A stretch of DNA of 64,000 nt, taken from NCBI RefSeq assembly GCF_030272615.1, contig NC_081413.1:335524302-335588301 (forward strand), read 5' to 3'. Shown here piece by piece: positions 22,440-35,040 of this stretch. The stretch comes from Cryptomeria japonica (taxonomy: Eukaryota > Streptophyta > Pinopsida > Cupressales > Cupressaceae). Position 1 is the first letter of the stretch; the number at the start of each line of letters is the position of its first letter. Under the pieces are notes generated by a model. That model searched no databases and had not been told where the DNA came from. It was given only the letters and a program-made list of their open reading frames with translations. Position numbers and translations under genes: made by a program.

Positions 22440-25400
22440 AATAAGAATACAGTTCTCTCATCTTTGCTGCATCTTCCCAAGTTGCCCAGGCCTCATCATT
22501 TGGGTCCCATAGGACCCTTACCTACTCGATGGTACGACCCCTGAGGATCAAATCCCGATGCTGAAGAATGCACACGGGCTCCATGGAAAGTTGCCCGTCC
22601 TCGACCTGCAAAGAGTTCCAATCAAGAACATGTGTCACATTTGGATGATAAGGTCAAAGAAATGAAACATGAAATACATTGTGGATGCGGGATAGACTCG
22701 GTGGCAAAGCAAGACAGTAGGCAATAGGTCCTATCCTCTCAAGGATCTCAAAAGGTCCAACAAATCGAGGTGCCAGCTTAGATCCCTTTCCATAACGGAT
22801 CGGACTCTTCCGTGGACGCACTCTCAAGAACACACGATCGCCAATAGAAAACTGATGACCTACCCTATGAGCATCTGCATACTTCTTTTGTCTATCCTGT
22901 GCTACTACTAAATGCTCACGAATCCTATCCACCTGTTGCTCCATCTCCCGAAGAATATCCAGTCCTATAAGCACCCTGTCCTCTAACTGATCCCAACTCA
23001 AAGGAGTGCGGCAAGGATGACCATACAATGCCTGAAAGGGGGACATACCTATGGAGCTATGATATCCATTGTTATAAGAAAACTCCACTAGATATATATA
23101 GTCCTCCCAACGTGACTGTTGGTCCATCACATACATGCGAAGCATGTCCTCTAATACCTGATTTACTCTCTCTGTCTAACCATCTGTCTTAGGATGATAA
23201 GCTAAACTAAAATTCAACTGAGTCCCCAAAGCATGCTGAAGTGAGGTCTACAATGTTGAGGTAAAGACAAGATCTCTATTAGATATGATCCACCTTGGAA
23301 TCCCATGCAATCTCACCACTTCTTTTAAGAAGACTCATGCCACCACTACTGTTGTGTAGGAAGCTCAAATAGGAACAAAATGAGCAATCTTAGTCAATTT
23401 GTCAACTATGACCATGATTACATCATGATGACGTGAAGAGACAGGCAAACCAACAATGAAATCCATGGAAATGATATCCCATTTCCAATCCGGTACTAGA
23501 TTAGGCTGCAAAAGCCCTGTTGGGTGCTGATGCTCTGCCTTCACTTGCTGACACTCTAAACACTTTGACACAAAATCAGCAATGTCACGTTTCATACCCG
23601 CCCAATGATAAATCTGTCTAAGGTCTGCGTGCATCTTCTTGACACCAGGATGTGCTGAATAAGGTGCACGATGGGCCTCGGTCATGATCAAAACACGAAG
23701 ACCCTCCAAAGGAGGTACATAAATCTGTCCATGGTGACGAAGAAGTCCATCTACCTCAAGGTTATACCCAGAAAATCTACCCTCTAAAGGCCTTCCGGAC
23801 TCTATCACAGCTCTAACATCCTGATACCAAGTATCCTGAGGAAGAACTCCAAGAATTCTCTCTCTCAAGTCTACTCCAAGGGATAATGCTGAAACTTCAT
23901 GCCGCCTACGACTCAAAGCATCTGCTACTACGTTCTCTTTCCCTTGAATATAACGAACCTCAAAATAATATTCGTAGAAGAATTCCATCCATCTTCGCTA
24001 TCGAGCATTCAAGTTTGGCTGTGTGAATATATACTGCAAACTGTGGTGATCACTATGCAGCTCAAACTGATGCCCTAATAGGAAATGCCGCCATCGAACC
24101 AAAGCATGAACTACAACTGCCAACTCTAAATCATGAACTGGATATTTCAACTCATGGTTCTTGAGTTTGTGAGACTCATAAGCAACCACACATCCATCCT
24201 GCATAAGTACTACACCAATACCTTCCAAAGAGGCATCTGTGCATACCATAAAATCTCTAGATGGATCACGAACTGCCAAAATTGGAGCACTGACAAGGAG
24301 TTCCTTCAAGGTTTTAAAAGTTGCTTCACATTGTTCTAACCAAACAAACTTCTTCCGTTTTCTCTGAAGAGAAGTAATAGGGTGTCCTATTTGGGAAAAA
24401 CCTTTAACAAAGTGACAGTAATATCCGGCCAAACCCATAAAACTCCTAACTTCAGAAACGTTGGTCGGCGCTGGCCAATCAACAATGGCTTGGATCTTTG
24501 AAGGATCCATAGATATACCTTCTCCCGAAACCACATGACCAAGATAGTTCACCTCAGTCTGGAAGAAGTCACACTTTGCTAAATTGGCATAGAGTTGATT
24601 TTCCCTTAAACACTGCAATACCTGACGTAAGTGACCCTCATGTTCCTCCATAGATCTAGAATAAATCAGAATGTCATCCAAGAATACAATGATGAAACGA
24701 TCAAGATAGGTGCGAAAAACTCCATTCATTAAGCTCATGAAAATTGAAGGCATGTTCATCAACCCGAATGGCACCACTGTGAACTCATAGTGACCATAAC
24801 GAGTACGAAATGTTGTCTTATGAATGTTTGCATCCTGAATGCGTAACTGATGGTATCCAAATTTCAAGTCAATCTTAGAGAACACCTTGGCTCCCTTAAC
24901 CTGATCAAATAGGTCATCTATACGAGGCAATGGATATCTATTCCGGATGGTTACCTTATTCACCTGTTGGTAATCAATGCATAACCGAAGAGAACCATCT
25001 TTCTTCTTAACAAAGATAATAGGCGCACCCCAAGGGGAAACACTAGGATGAATGAATCCCTTGGCCAATAATTCTTCTATCTGCAATTTCAACTCGCTTA
25101 ACTCCTGAGTAGTCATCTGATATGGTGCTCTTGAAATAGGTTCTACACTAGGAACCAAATCAACATGAAAGTCTATATCTCGCTTTGGAGGCATACTAGG
25201 AATATCCAATGGAAACACGTATGCATACTCTCTAAGAATAGGGTGACTATCAAGAGTGATTTCTCGCTTCTCTAACTTATCCAATTCCTCAAGAGTGATT
25301 GCAAAAAGTTGACATCCTCTACGCATGCACCGCTTATGTTGCATAGCGGAGATCATACATAGGGATATCGGCCTCTGAACTCCAACAATCTCCACTTCTC

Positions 25401-25612
25401 TGCCAAGGTCATCTAAACACTCTACTATCTTCTTGCGACAATCTACACGAGCACTGTGAGATGATAGCCAATCCATCCCCAATACAACTCCATAAGATCC
25501 CAAAGGAATAACCCGAAGGTCCATTGAAGTAACTATGGTACCTAATTTCAACTCACAACTGGGAATAAAGGAATCTACAGAAACATGGACACCTATCGCC
25601 AACTCTACTGAC
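22440..25612 (-). pseudogene. Gypsy-B pol: protease end, RT, RNase H, integrase
   Basis: One minus-strand frame with point stops. 25602-23998 gives the protease C-terminus ([13 protein letters not shown], without its DSG/DTG active site). RT follows with [22 protein letters not shown] and the catalytic FLDDILIYS, then RNase H (VCTDASLEG). A TAG (23998-24000) cuts RNase H before RRWMEFF. 23988-23365 gives the end of RNase H and the integrase finger (HPGVKKMH...CLECQQ) plus MDFIVGLP. The second catalytic Asp reads SNRD (Asp to Asn); the Glu in TERVNQ is kept. 23145-22654 gives the integrase C-terminus (IHNVFHVSFL). A TGA then precedes a tail containing WDPNDEAWATWED. Confidence 0.87.
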
Positions 25613-25637
25613 CACCTCCCCTAGCTTTCCTAGCCAT
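25611..25637 (-). pseudogene. Gypsy-B gag start remnant
   Basis: ATG at 25637 reads MARKARGGG and then runs straight into protease-domain sequence in another frame near 25611. The basic start looks like a gag N-terminus. Essentially all gag and the front of protease are missing, consistent with an internal deletion. Confidence 0.5.
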
Positions 25638-25773
25638 GACCTAGCACTATAAAAGAGAAAATAGTTCAGACCATAACAAGGATAAGTCATGAGAGATACA
25701 AACATTTATGACCTAAGCAAGATGGTCAATGAAAGGCACACTATAAACCCAGAGTACCCAGTGTTGAAACTTG

Positions 25774-25788
25774 GGCTCTGATACCAAA
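25774..25788 (-). promoter_or_regulatory. Gypsy-B primer-binding site
   Basis: The minus-strand TGGTATCAGAGCCCAAG begins two bases inside the LTR. It is an excellent complement to the initiator-Met tRNA 3' end. Confidence 0.85.
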
Positions 25789-27098
25789 TGTAATGCCCCG
25801 CCAGGAACCCTAAAGGAAACCAACACAACTAGGCAACTAAAGGGTGAAATAATTTTATTTTATTTTGTTAAAGACTAAGTGTACTAGCTAAAATCATTGC
25901 ATGTTTAACAACATAGTGGAAGTCTATCATAAGTTTTCCTATGGGTAACCAACGAAGATTAAATTCAAAGATTATATTAAAACCACAGTTAATCCATTTA
26001 ATTAGATAAATTGAATACTTAATTTTAAAACTACACATACATCCAAATTTCATAATAAAGAAATAAAAGTATTCCAATGTATCCAATTTCCATAAACCAT
26101 TTAAACATAAGATCAAAACAATAACATTCATTTCACTGACATAATAATATTACAATATCCATAAATACATGGCTTCCAATAATATCACTAGTTACAAAGA
26201 TACAATATCAAGGTTACATAAAAGTCTGATAAAATGACCACAAGGTCTCAACTGAACAATGATCTCGAACAAGAGCTGGTACATAAACCACGATCCAAGA
26301 AACACCAGTGAAGCCTTTCCTTGCCTGAAGATACAATCCAGAACATCCGATGAGAAGTGGCACTACCACCCGACCATGTGATCCCGAAATGGAACCACCC
26401 CACCATGCTAGGAGATAGTAGAAAACCCTCAAACAAGCAAAGTAAGACAAGTACAAAAGGACTACAAGACTCTGCAACCATCCATGTAACACAACTCACA
26501 AAACACTAGTGACTCTAAGAAGAGAGTGTCATTGCATAGCTTGATGGTTACCATGGTACAACCTCAATAGGTCTCGGCCCCCATACTCAGGTTTCTCCTG
26601 GTAACCTCTCCCGAGCCTTCGGTTCCAACTAAGTCTCATGCAGACCCTACCAATCCTTTCGTGAAGACAAGGTGGTAAGTTTTCCATTCCAGGCCTTCTC
26701 GTAACATCATGAGCCCTGTACAAGCACTCATCTATGCATGAGGCACATTTATCTTAATTAATATTAAATCTACCCACCCCCTAATCAATTATTAGGTTAT
26801 CACTTTTTAACTAACTTTCGACGGGTTATCCTATCATCCACTTTGGGCACAGCCCCCGCTCGAAAGCCACTCTCTCTCTCTGGACACTAATAGGAAATGT
26901 TTCTCTCCACAAGAACTCTATGGCGAAACAGGGAACCACAAACAATCCTAACAAGCACAGGTGATGGATACACAAATAACAACCCAAGAATGACCATTTG
27001 GAAAAAAACACATAATGACTCATATCAAATAGGTTATACAACAACACCTGGTCTAGGAGAAATAATATCATAGGACACAATGACCATTTAATCAAAAT
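25789..27098 (-). repeat. Gypsy-B 5' LTR, truncated
   Basis: Aligns to 18668-19976 through 'tttaatcaaaat', then changes abruptly to copia integrase sequence (acataaatcag). The outer 2.4 kb of the LTR are lost, together with the bases of Copia-A that should lie beside it. Confidence 0.82.
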
Positions 27099-28797
27099 AC
27101 ATAAATCAGTGTGAATTAAATCAAGAGCATTATTGGATTTTTCTGGAATACTTTTGAAACTAGCTCTAACTTGTTTTCCAAATTGACATTCCTTGCAAAT
27201 TGTGTTATGAGGTTTCACAATTTTAGGTAGATATCTAACTGCCTTAGACGTACTGATTTTTACCATAGAATCAAAATTTACATGACATAGTCTCTTATGC
27301 CATAACCAACTTTCATCTATATGTGCAATTAAGCATGCCTTTTCACTGTTATTCAAATGAAAGATATTACCTCTAGTCTAATTACCGGTTGCAATTTCCA
27401 AACCAGTTCTATTCATGATTTTGCATTTTCCATTTTTAAATTGTAACTGAAAACCCTTCTCAACTAATTGACCAACACTTAAAAGATTATTCTTTAATCC
27501 TTCAACATAGTAGACATTGTCAGTGTTATGTTTACCATCAAGAGATATTGAACCCTTACCTTTGATTGAATAGGCTTTGTCATCTCCAAATCTTACTAAA
27601 CCTCCATTGTATTCTTGAAAGTTCAAGAATTTACCTTTGTCTCCAGTCATATGATGTGAGCATTCTGAGTCAATAATCCATTCATCCTTTGATTCAACTT
27701 TAGCTGCTAGGGCTTGTTCTACTGGTTGAGCAATAGGTGTCAGTTGATCTTCTGTTATAGCAACAAAAACCCATCCATTGTCTGCTAGATCCTCATCAAA
27801 ATCATCAGTCACACCTTCATCGGCAATGTAATAAGATTTATCTTTATTCTTCTTAAATCTGTATCTCTGATATTCAAGATTAGGCTTGTATGTTCTTCTA
27901 GCTTCTTCTCTTAGTCTAGCATGTCTATCAGGGCATCTTGAAGCCATATGACCAATCTTATTGCAGTTAAAACATTTAAAGGGTGCTTTACCTTCATACT
28001 TACTTCCAATTGGACCTTTTGGCATTTTCCTTGCAAATAGTGCTTCAAGTACTTCAAGCTCTTCATTCTCCTTTCTAGTTTCTTCAAGTTCTCTTGCATA
28101 AAAGGCTCTCCAGTCTGATTTGTCAAATGATGGAGCAGATGATGTTGATGCTTTAAAGGCCAAATCAATCTTTATAGTAGCAACAGGACCAAACTCCTCA
28201 ATTGCAAAAGCTGAAAGTTTTCCAATCAATGTATCCCTAGTTACTGATGTATTAGGCATTGTTCTCAACTCATTTATAGCAGTAACCTTCATTTTATATG
28301 CCGGTGGCAAAACCTCTTAAGATTTTTGAAACAATCTCATCCTCACTCAAGGTTCCTCCACAACATTTGATACCCAAAACAATTTCATTTACTCTTTCCA
28401 TAAAAGAAGAAATCCTTTCATCTTCTTCCATTTTTAGATGTTCATACCTGACTCGGAAGCTTTCAAGTTTTGCAATTTTGACTATGGAGTCTCCTTCATT
28501 CAGTGTTTGCAAATGATCCCAAATAGCTTTAGCAGTAGACCTATCTGATAATCCCATGATTTGTTGATCTGATAATGTGCTCAAGAGTGCTTCTCTTGCT
28601 TTGCAATCATTTTCTTCATCTTTGGCTAAGGTAGTTGGAGCAGTCTGACCAACTACAGCAGCAGTATAACCATTCTTAGTAACTTCCTAGATGTCTTTAC
28701 TGATGCAATCCAGATGTGTCTCCATTCTGATCTTCCATATCCCATAGTTGGTTCCATCAAGTTTAGGACTGTCCTTCCTGAAATAATTAGTAGACAT
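27099..28797 (-). pseudogene. Copia-A gag, protease and integrase N-terminus
   Basis: ATG at 28797 begins a gag with a UBN2-like helical domain (AIWDHLQTLNEG, MEEDERISSFMERVNEI). A frameshift near 28300 moves to the frame holding the CCHC knuckle CFNCNKIGHMASRC. The protease active site reads WIIDSECSHHM, where copia proteases have DSG, so it is inactivated (codon 27663-27665). A stop at 27378 precedes the integrase zinc region (WHKRLCHVNFD...CKECQFGKQ) and HTDLC with the first catalytic Asp. Gypsy-B begins right after. Confidence 0.88.
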
Positions 28798-28841
28798 TGG
28801 ATCTCCTCAAGTTGTTAAACTTCTGCAAAAAGAGGACTAAG

Positions 28842-28854
28842 CTTTGATACCAAT
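28842..28854 (-). promoter_or_regulatory. Copia-A primer-binding site
   Basis: The minus-strand TTGGTATCAAAGC lies directly inside the 5' LTR boundary. It matches the initiator-Met tRNA complement with one substitution. Confidence 0.82.
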
Positions 28855-29913
28855 TGTTAGGTCCCAGAGACAACTGAGAGGGGGGGGGGGTGAATCAGCT
28901 GTCTAATAAATTCAAACCAAAAACTAATTAACCAACTTAATGCTTAATACTGGTAAACCAGTTAAGTATGTCGGTAGACAGTGTTAATAGTAAATTGCTA
29001 TACCGGTAAGGATTAATGCATGAAACATAAACATAAAGTCATCCACAACACATGACACCAATATTTGTATGTGGAAACCCTGTAAGGGGAAAAACCATGG
29101 TGGGAAACCTTACCCACAATCAGATGATACTACTGCAGATAGTAAGTGTACAAAAGGGGTCTGCGCATGCAGAAAGGCCAACAACCTAGAGCTCATTGCT
29201 CAATCACAAATGCGAGTCACACTGACTACAATTGGATGGTTAAATCCAATAAGAATGTATTGCACAAAATAGCATCTTCATATGCTAGATTCAGTACCGG
29301 TGTAATGTTGATATGCTTCTACAAAAACCTAACTTCACCTTCAAATGATGTCTTCGTGTATGCCTCTGCTTGATCTCACATATACCTTCACTTAATTCTT
29401 TTTCGCATTCCACACTTGATCTTACAAATAAGATCTTACATTTATACCATACCCTAAGACCAATTTTAGTAGGTTGGCTCTACAAGATGTTACAATAAAA
29501 ACATTTTACAAATAATATAATATCCGATGCAATAACCAATTAAACATGTCGGCTTAATGCATTTACAACAATAATAAATCATCTCCATAGCATGCCATGC
29601 TGATCTGAAAAAGATAAACTTGTTGGTGTAACCCTAGATAACCTGAACCTATTTGCCGGTAAAAGAAAATATGTAAATATGAATATACCAATAATTATTA
29701 CTTCAAAATAAAGTGTCCACACGATGTCTTCGACATTACCAAGTGTCTTCCATGTCATTCTAGGTATCAGTGAACAATATATCCTGTCGGTGAATCATAT
29801 ACCAGTAATTGTTGCATAGATTACTGCTTGCCGGTGAATGTTGCTGGATCTCCAAAGTAGGTGTATTCAGTAGGTGTTGACATCAATGACAAAACCATAC
29901 CAAAATACCAACA
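28855..29913 (-). repeat. Copia-A 5' LTR
   Basis: TGTTAGGTCC...ATACCAACA, same length as 14821-15880. In the first roughly 160 bp the copies differ at about a dozen sites, mostly transitions. The hairpin arms are AGACAACTGA and TCAGCTGTCT (one mismatch). Confidence 0.9.
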
Positions 29914-29918
29914 TAGGT

Positions 29919-31955
29919 CTTTAAAACTGCCAACACCTATGCTTCTCAATTGAATTTCTTGGACTGTCAAGAGTCTTTGACTCAATGCATCAGCAACCTT
30001 GTTTAGCTGACCCTTTTTGTGCTTGATTGCAAATGTGTAGGCTTTCATATATTCTACCCACTTCATGTGCTTGTGACTGAGCTTGTCTTGTGATTTTAGG
30101 AATCTTAAAGCTTGATTGTCTGTGTAGACTACAAATTCCTTAGGAAGGAGATAGTGTCTCCACTTCCTCAAAGCCTGCACTAATGCATATAAATCCAAGT
30201 CATATTAGGAGTATTTCCTCTTAGCATCACTTAGCTTCTCACTATGAAAAGCTACTAGTCTTTCTTCCTGACTTAGGACAACACCTATTGCAACATTGCT
30301 TGCATCACATTCCACTGTGAAGAGTTTCTCAAAACTAGGCAACACTAAAACCGGTTGAGTGGCTATCCTTTCTTTCAAGGTTTCAAAACCTTTATTTGCT
30401 TGTTGATTCTATTGAAACTTTGTCTTCATTCCACCTTTGATATTGTCCAACATTGGTACACATATAGCATTGAATTGCCTAATGAATTTCCTATAATATT
30501 GAGCTAGACCATGGAAGCTTCTCACCTCTATTGTTGACTTAGGAGTCGGCCAATTTACTATGGTTTCAACCTTTCTAGGATCCATCTTTATATTTCCATG
30601 TGACAACACAAACCCAAGATAAACCATCTCCTGCTTCAAAAATTCACACTTGTCCAAGTTCATGGTTAGTTTCTCCTCATGTAATCTTTGTAGAGAAATT
30701 TGTAAATGGTTAATATGATCTGCCTTATTCTTACTAAAAATGAGAATATCATCTAAATATACCATCACAAATTTACCTATGAAGTCCTTCAACACCTCAT
30801 TCATGAGTCTCATGAAGGTTCTTGGGGCATTTGATAAGCCAAATGGCATTACTAGCCATTCATAAAGACCCTCGGTTATCTTGAATGTTGTTTTCCATTC
30901 ATCACTCTCCTTAATCCTAATTTGGTGGTATCCACTTTTAAGGTCAATCTTGGTAAAGTATTTGTTTTCTCCTAAACAATCCATTAGATCCTCTATTCTA
31001 GGAATTGGAAACCTATATATAATGGTGATCCTATTTATAGCCCTAGAGTCAGTGCACAATCTCCAAGGACCACCTTTCTTTGGGGCTAAGATAGTAGGTA
31101 CAACACAAGGGCTAATGCTTTTCCTAATTAGGCCTTGGTCTAAAATCTCTTGAATTTGTTTAGCAATTTCAACATTTTTTTGGGGAGTCCTTTTGTAGGC
31201 TACTTTGTTAGGTAGGGATGCTTCAGGTATGAAGTCAATTTGATGGCTTATGGTTCTTTTAGGAGGTAAGGTGGTTGGATGTCCATCACTCACTATCTCT
31301 TTGAATTGTTTCAAAAGGTCTTGAACCTCTATTGGCAAATCTGGTTTCTCCTTCTTATCTTTCTCTTTAGGTTTCACCACTAATGCAAACCCTATTCCTT
31401 CACCTTCCTCAAGTGTCTTCAAGAACTATTTTTCACTCACCAAAAGGACATTAAGACCTACTACTCTCTTTTCACCTCCCTCAAGGATAGATTGTATCTC
31501 AAATGTGACTCCATCTTTCTTGAATGAATATGCATTCTTGTCTCCATCATGAATAGCTTGTCTATCAAATTACCATGGTCTTCCTAATAGAAGATGCCAT
31601 GCATCCATGGGTAGGACATCGCATAACACTTTGTCCTTATACCTCCCAATGGTGAAATCCACCCATGCTTGCTCATTTACCAGGACATGTTGGCCTTTAT
31701 TCAACCAAGTGACCCTATATGGGTTGTTATGAGGAATCCTTTGCAACTTGAGCTTACTCGCTACCTCTTCTAACACAATGTTGTCTATTGACCCTGAGTC
31801 AATTATCACTTTACAAACTTTTCCTATAATCTTGCATTTGATTCTAAATAGTGATCTCCTTTGAGTAGGCTCTTCCTTGACAGGTTCTTTAATAAAAGTT
31901 CTTCTTATCATTAGGTTACTGCTTGAAGACTCTTCTTGGAGGTAGTTTACCCTTC
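29919..31955 (-). pseudogene. Gypsy-A protease, RT and RNase H
   Basis: The protease (31911-31570) has the active site VIIDSGSIDNIV. RT (31422-30409, 337 codons) has WRLCTDSRAIN, KIDLKSGYHQI, MPFGLSNAPRTF and the catalytic YLDDILIFS. RNase H ([31 protein letters not shown]) continues to the Copia-A insertion. Stops lie near 31569, 31424, 30408 and 30199, all in one frame. Across the Element C site the frame joins to gag. This single Gag-Pol frame implies no programmed frameshift in this family. Confidence 0.88.
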
Positions 31956-31960
31956 TCTCA

Positions 31961-33471
31961 TGTAGAGCCCCACCCCGATCAAGATCTGGTTAACTTAGTT
32001 GACCATGGTTGACCATATTATTAAATTTTATAATTCAATAGGATGGGCTATGATAGATGGGTAGATTACTGGGAAAAGTAATTGAACCAGGTTATGTTAT
32101 CATTTTACCTTGCAATGCATATTTTGATGTATTAGGGATTTAGATCCTATATGATCCACTGATTGGATAATCTTGATATAACACATGTTAGCTATCTCTG
32201 AATTTGCAGTACTTCATTATGATATTAGAAACATGGATGCATGTCATATTAATGATTGAGTTTCATGAGGATTATGATGATGCCATTTAGTAGATTATTT
32301 TATATGGATATTAGATAATTGGAAACTTGATTTTTATAAACGAAGTTATATGCGATGTTTGAATTTTATTCTTTCCATATGATAATATTATATGTGATTT
32401 TTGGAATTACTAATGTGCAAGAAAATTATTCCATGTGACCATGGAAAGTATTCAGAGAATCGAGCCTAGGCCTATGTGTGTTTGTGAAGCCAAGGGTTGT
32501 CTATTTGGAGAGACAACACCTCATTTGTAAATGTGTTTTAATTTGTAAATGTTATCCTTGGATGTGTGTTTAATTTAGAAATTATTTAATTTATAAATTC
32601 CAAAAAAAGGGACATTTTCCATGTGTATTTTAGTGATGTGTAATTCTTTTTGTGGTGTCACTTGACATGCGTTGTAAGATGAGTTGGCAATGGCATGTCC
32701 CTTTGGAGGAGATTTATTTTACCAATACATATTTTTCACTTATCCTAGTATGGTCCCAAGAAAGTCTTGGATAGGGAGCCATTAGAAAGGTCAACTTAGG
32801 GTTGACCCGTAGGTAAACTTTGGGTGAATTTATAGGGGGTTAAACTAACTCCTAGGGTCAAGTTAGGGGCATTTTTAGTGTGCCATATGATGTACCTATG
32901 GATGAAGGTAAAATTTAGCCATGTGTCCACTCCCTAAGGCCTATTTAGCCTCCCCAAAAATTGAGTTTCCCAAGTTGGCCAAATTTCAACTTTAGAGGAG
33001 CCTTCCTAGGTTAGATAACCCTCCTCATGACTGAAATTTTTCTTCCCCATTCCTTTTACCTTTTTTGAGGTGTCTTGGCTAGAGAGTGTGTAAGGTATTG
33101 AGAAGACCAACCAATGAACATCCTTCACCCTTCCAAAGTGGGTTGGAAAGAGTGAGGAGTGTCTTCATAGGGAATAGTTTGGGAGGGAGAAGTTTGATCA
33201 CCCACTCTCCATTTTTGGAGACTTAGAATCTTGAGAAGTTTGGAATTTTGATATAGAAAATTTGGCTAAGTCTTGAGAAGGAAAAAGGTTGTGGATTTGG
33301 GCAGCTCTTCTACAACTTCTATTCATCATTTTGGTAGATTTAAGGTTGGTTGGTTTACTATCTCATGTTGATGCTTTGAGTTTTGAAAAGATTGTTTATT
33401 GTGGTTGTTTTCCCATTGTTGATTTCTTAGTATGTTTAGGAATATGTTGGGTTCATCCTTTTGTGTTTGTG
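31961..33471. other. Element C left part, no genes
   Basis: About 1.5 kb of AT-rich DNA without coding potential. The open frames at its right end (33289-33564) cross into the Copia-B LTR and are not genes. Confidence 0.6.
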
Positions 33472-34976
33472 TGTTGGCATTACAATAAAAAGGAGATTGT
33501 TGGCATTTCAATAAGGATATTGAGAAGGTTGTTGGAGATTATTGATATAACTGAAGAAGGATGATTACTGTCTTTATAATATTATTTTGTCATTGATGTC
33601 AAGAAATTGATTTTCTGATTCAATATGAGGTTGCCATATCTTGAGAAGTATGTATTGATGAGAATTAAGATGTCGGTAAGTGACACAGAAAGAATGTGAT
33701 AATGAAGGGGAATAATAAGTTATTCAATGGGCAACTATTACCGAGTTAGACAATGATGAGATCATGTTGTTTTGATTGTTTTGATATCCTACATATGTTG
33801 TTGATTGTAAGGTTAATACTATACTATGTCACCGAGCAAAGAACCTAGTCGGTAAACCCTAAGGAACCTAGTCGGTAAACCCTAAGGTTATCGATATCGG
33901 TTAAAGAAGGCAGAATGTCTACCGAGTGAAGTTTAGTATTTACCAAGTAACAATCGAGTTATGATAGATCGCATTGGATGGATAAAAGCATTATTTAATG
34001 AAGGACGCTGATGAGCTAGAGATGAACAGATGATTGGTATGCTGTGCATGAAGTTCGTTAAGGATCTACGACAATGGAAAAACAAGAGGAAGATCTACAA
34101 CATAGATTGAACCGCAATAACCTAGCACATGTTCCTAGGAAGGAATGCAAGTTCCAAGGTGAGGTAAAATGTTTTCAGATTGAAGGATACATTGAACCTA
34201 GTCAAGATTGATGATCTGATGGCCAAGATTGATCATGGGAAATGTGATCAAGGAGATTAAGTAGTTAGCAAATTGTTTATAAATAAGGAATTGTTGATAA
34301 ACAATGCAGGTGGGCAAGTGTAAGCATAGGGATGCTACATAGTGATTACCAAGCATAGAAGCTTGAAGACCTGTTTGATTAACAGAGTAGGGAGCCTAGC
34401 AGAGGGACAAGATAAGTCCTATGACAAGATTGTTTTGAGCAAATAAGAATCTGCTTTAGCATTTTAGATGTGAAGTTGCAGATATATTTTTATTACTGTT
34501 ATTTTGTAAAGTGACAGAAAATATCTTAACCGAGTAGACTTAACAACCTTATTTGTAAATCCTCTAGCAAGGTAACTTTCTACATGAGTGTTTGAAATCC
34601 TTTGACAAGGTCACTTCTAAAAAAGTGAAGATCCTAACAGATCTGAGGGAAATCCCTTAACCGGGTCACATCTAGCAATGTGTTTGTAATCTTTAACAGG
34701 ATTTGCTTTTAACCGAGCATACTCTAGAAGAGTATATTTCTTAGTGGGTCCAAAATCCCACAGTGGTTTTTCCTTATTTGGGTTTTGCACATTAAATCTA
34801 GTGTTATATGTGTTGTGATGATTATGTGTTTATGAGTTAGCATGTTTAATAGTTTTTGGTTATATTGTTGAAGTATAAGTTACCGAGGTTGAATCTGTTG
34901 ATTTTATGGAAGATTAAGTTTGTATGATTCACCCCCCCCCTCTCATCTTGTTAGCTATTTGCATCAAAAATTTACA
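33472..34976 (+). repeat. Copia-B 5' LTR
   Basis: Starts TGTTGGCATTACAATA and ends AAATTTACA just before the PBS. A C-run (about 34931-34940) with short inverted arms ATGA/TCAT lies some 40 bases from its end, corresponding to the hairpin of the other families. Confidence 0.9.
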
Positions 34977-34978
34977 AT

Positions 34979-34990
34979 TGGTATCAGAGC
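34979..34990 (+). promoter_or_regulatory. Copia-B primer-binding site
   Basis: TGGTATCAGAGC two bases after the LTR end is an exact match to the usual initiator-Met tRNA complement. Confidence 0.9.
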
Positions 34991-35040
34991 TCTGGACTCC
35001 AGAAGAAAAGTTTAAAGGTACTTGAGGCAAAGATCTGAAG

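Larger units (their letters stand above)
18668..27098 (-). mobile_element. Gypsy-B: long-LTR Ty3/gypsy element, gag deleted
   Basis: The minus-strand order is truncated 5' LTR (27098-25789), PBS, a few gag codons, protease C-terminus/RT/RNase H/integrase (about 25612-22440), PPT, 3' LTR (22396-18668). The LTR is about 3.7 kb (TGTAGTACCCC...GGGGCATTACA). The 5' copy keeps only its inner 1.3 kb. Motifs and the long LTR suggest a Tekay/Del-like chromovirus, tentatively. It is inserted in Copia-A integrase; no duplication survives because of the deletion at the 5' LTR side. Confidence 0.85.
14821..29913 (-). mobile_element. Copia-A: Sirevirus-like Ty1/copia element
   Basis: LTRs 14821-15880 and 28855-29913 are flanked by the perfect duplication TAGGT (14816-14820 and 29914-29918). 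The minus-strand order is PBS, gag, protease, integrase, RT/RNase H, multiple PPTs, 3' LTR. Integrase upstream of RT makes it copia. It is inserted in the RNase H-integrase linker of Gypsy-A, whose frame resumes across the site. It is itself interrupted in integrase by Gypsy-B. Without Gypsy-B it is about 6.7 kb. Frameshifts, stops and a mutated protease show it is inactive. Confidence 0.9.

Noticed and set aside
33289-33564. 91-codon plus-strand ORF
   Set aside because: It spans the Element C/Copia-B LTR junction, and its start and end belong to different elements.
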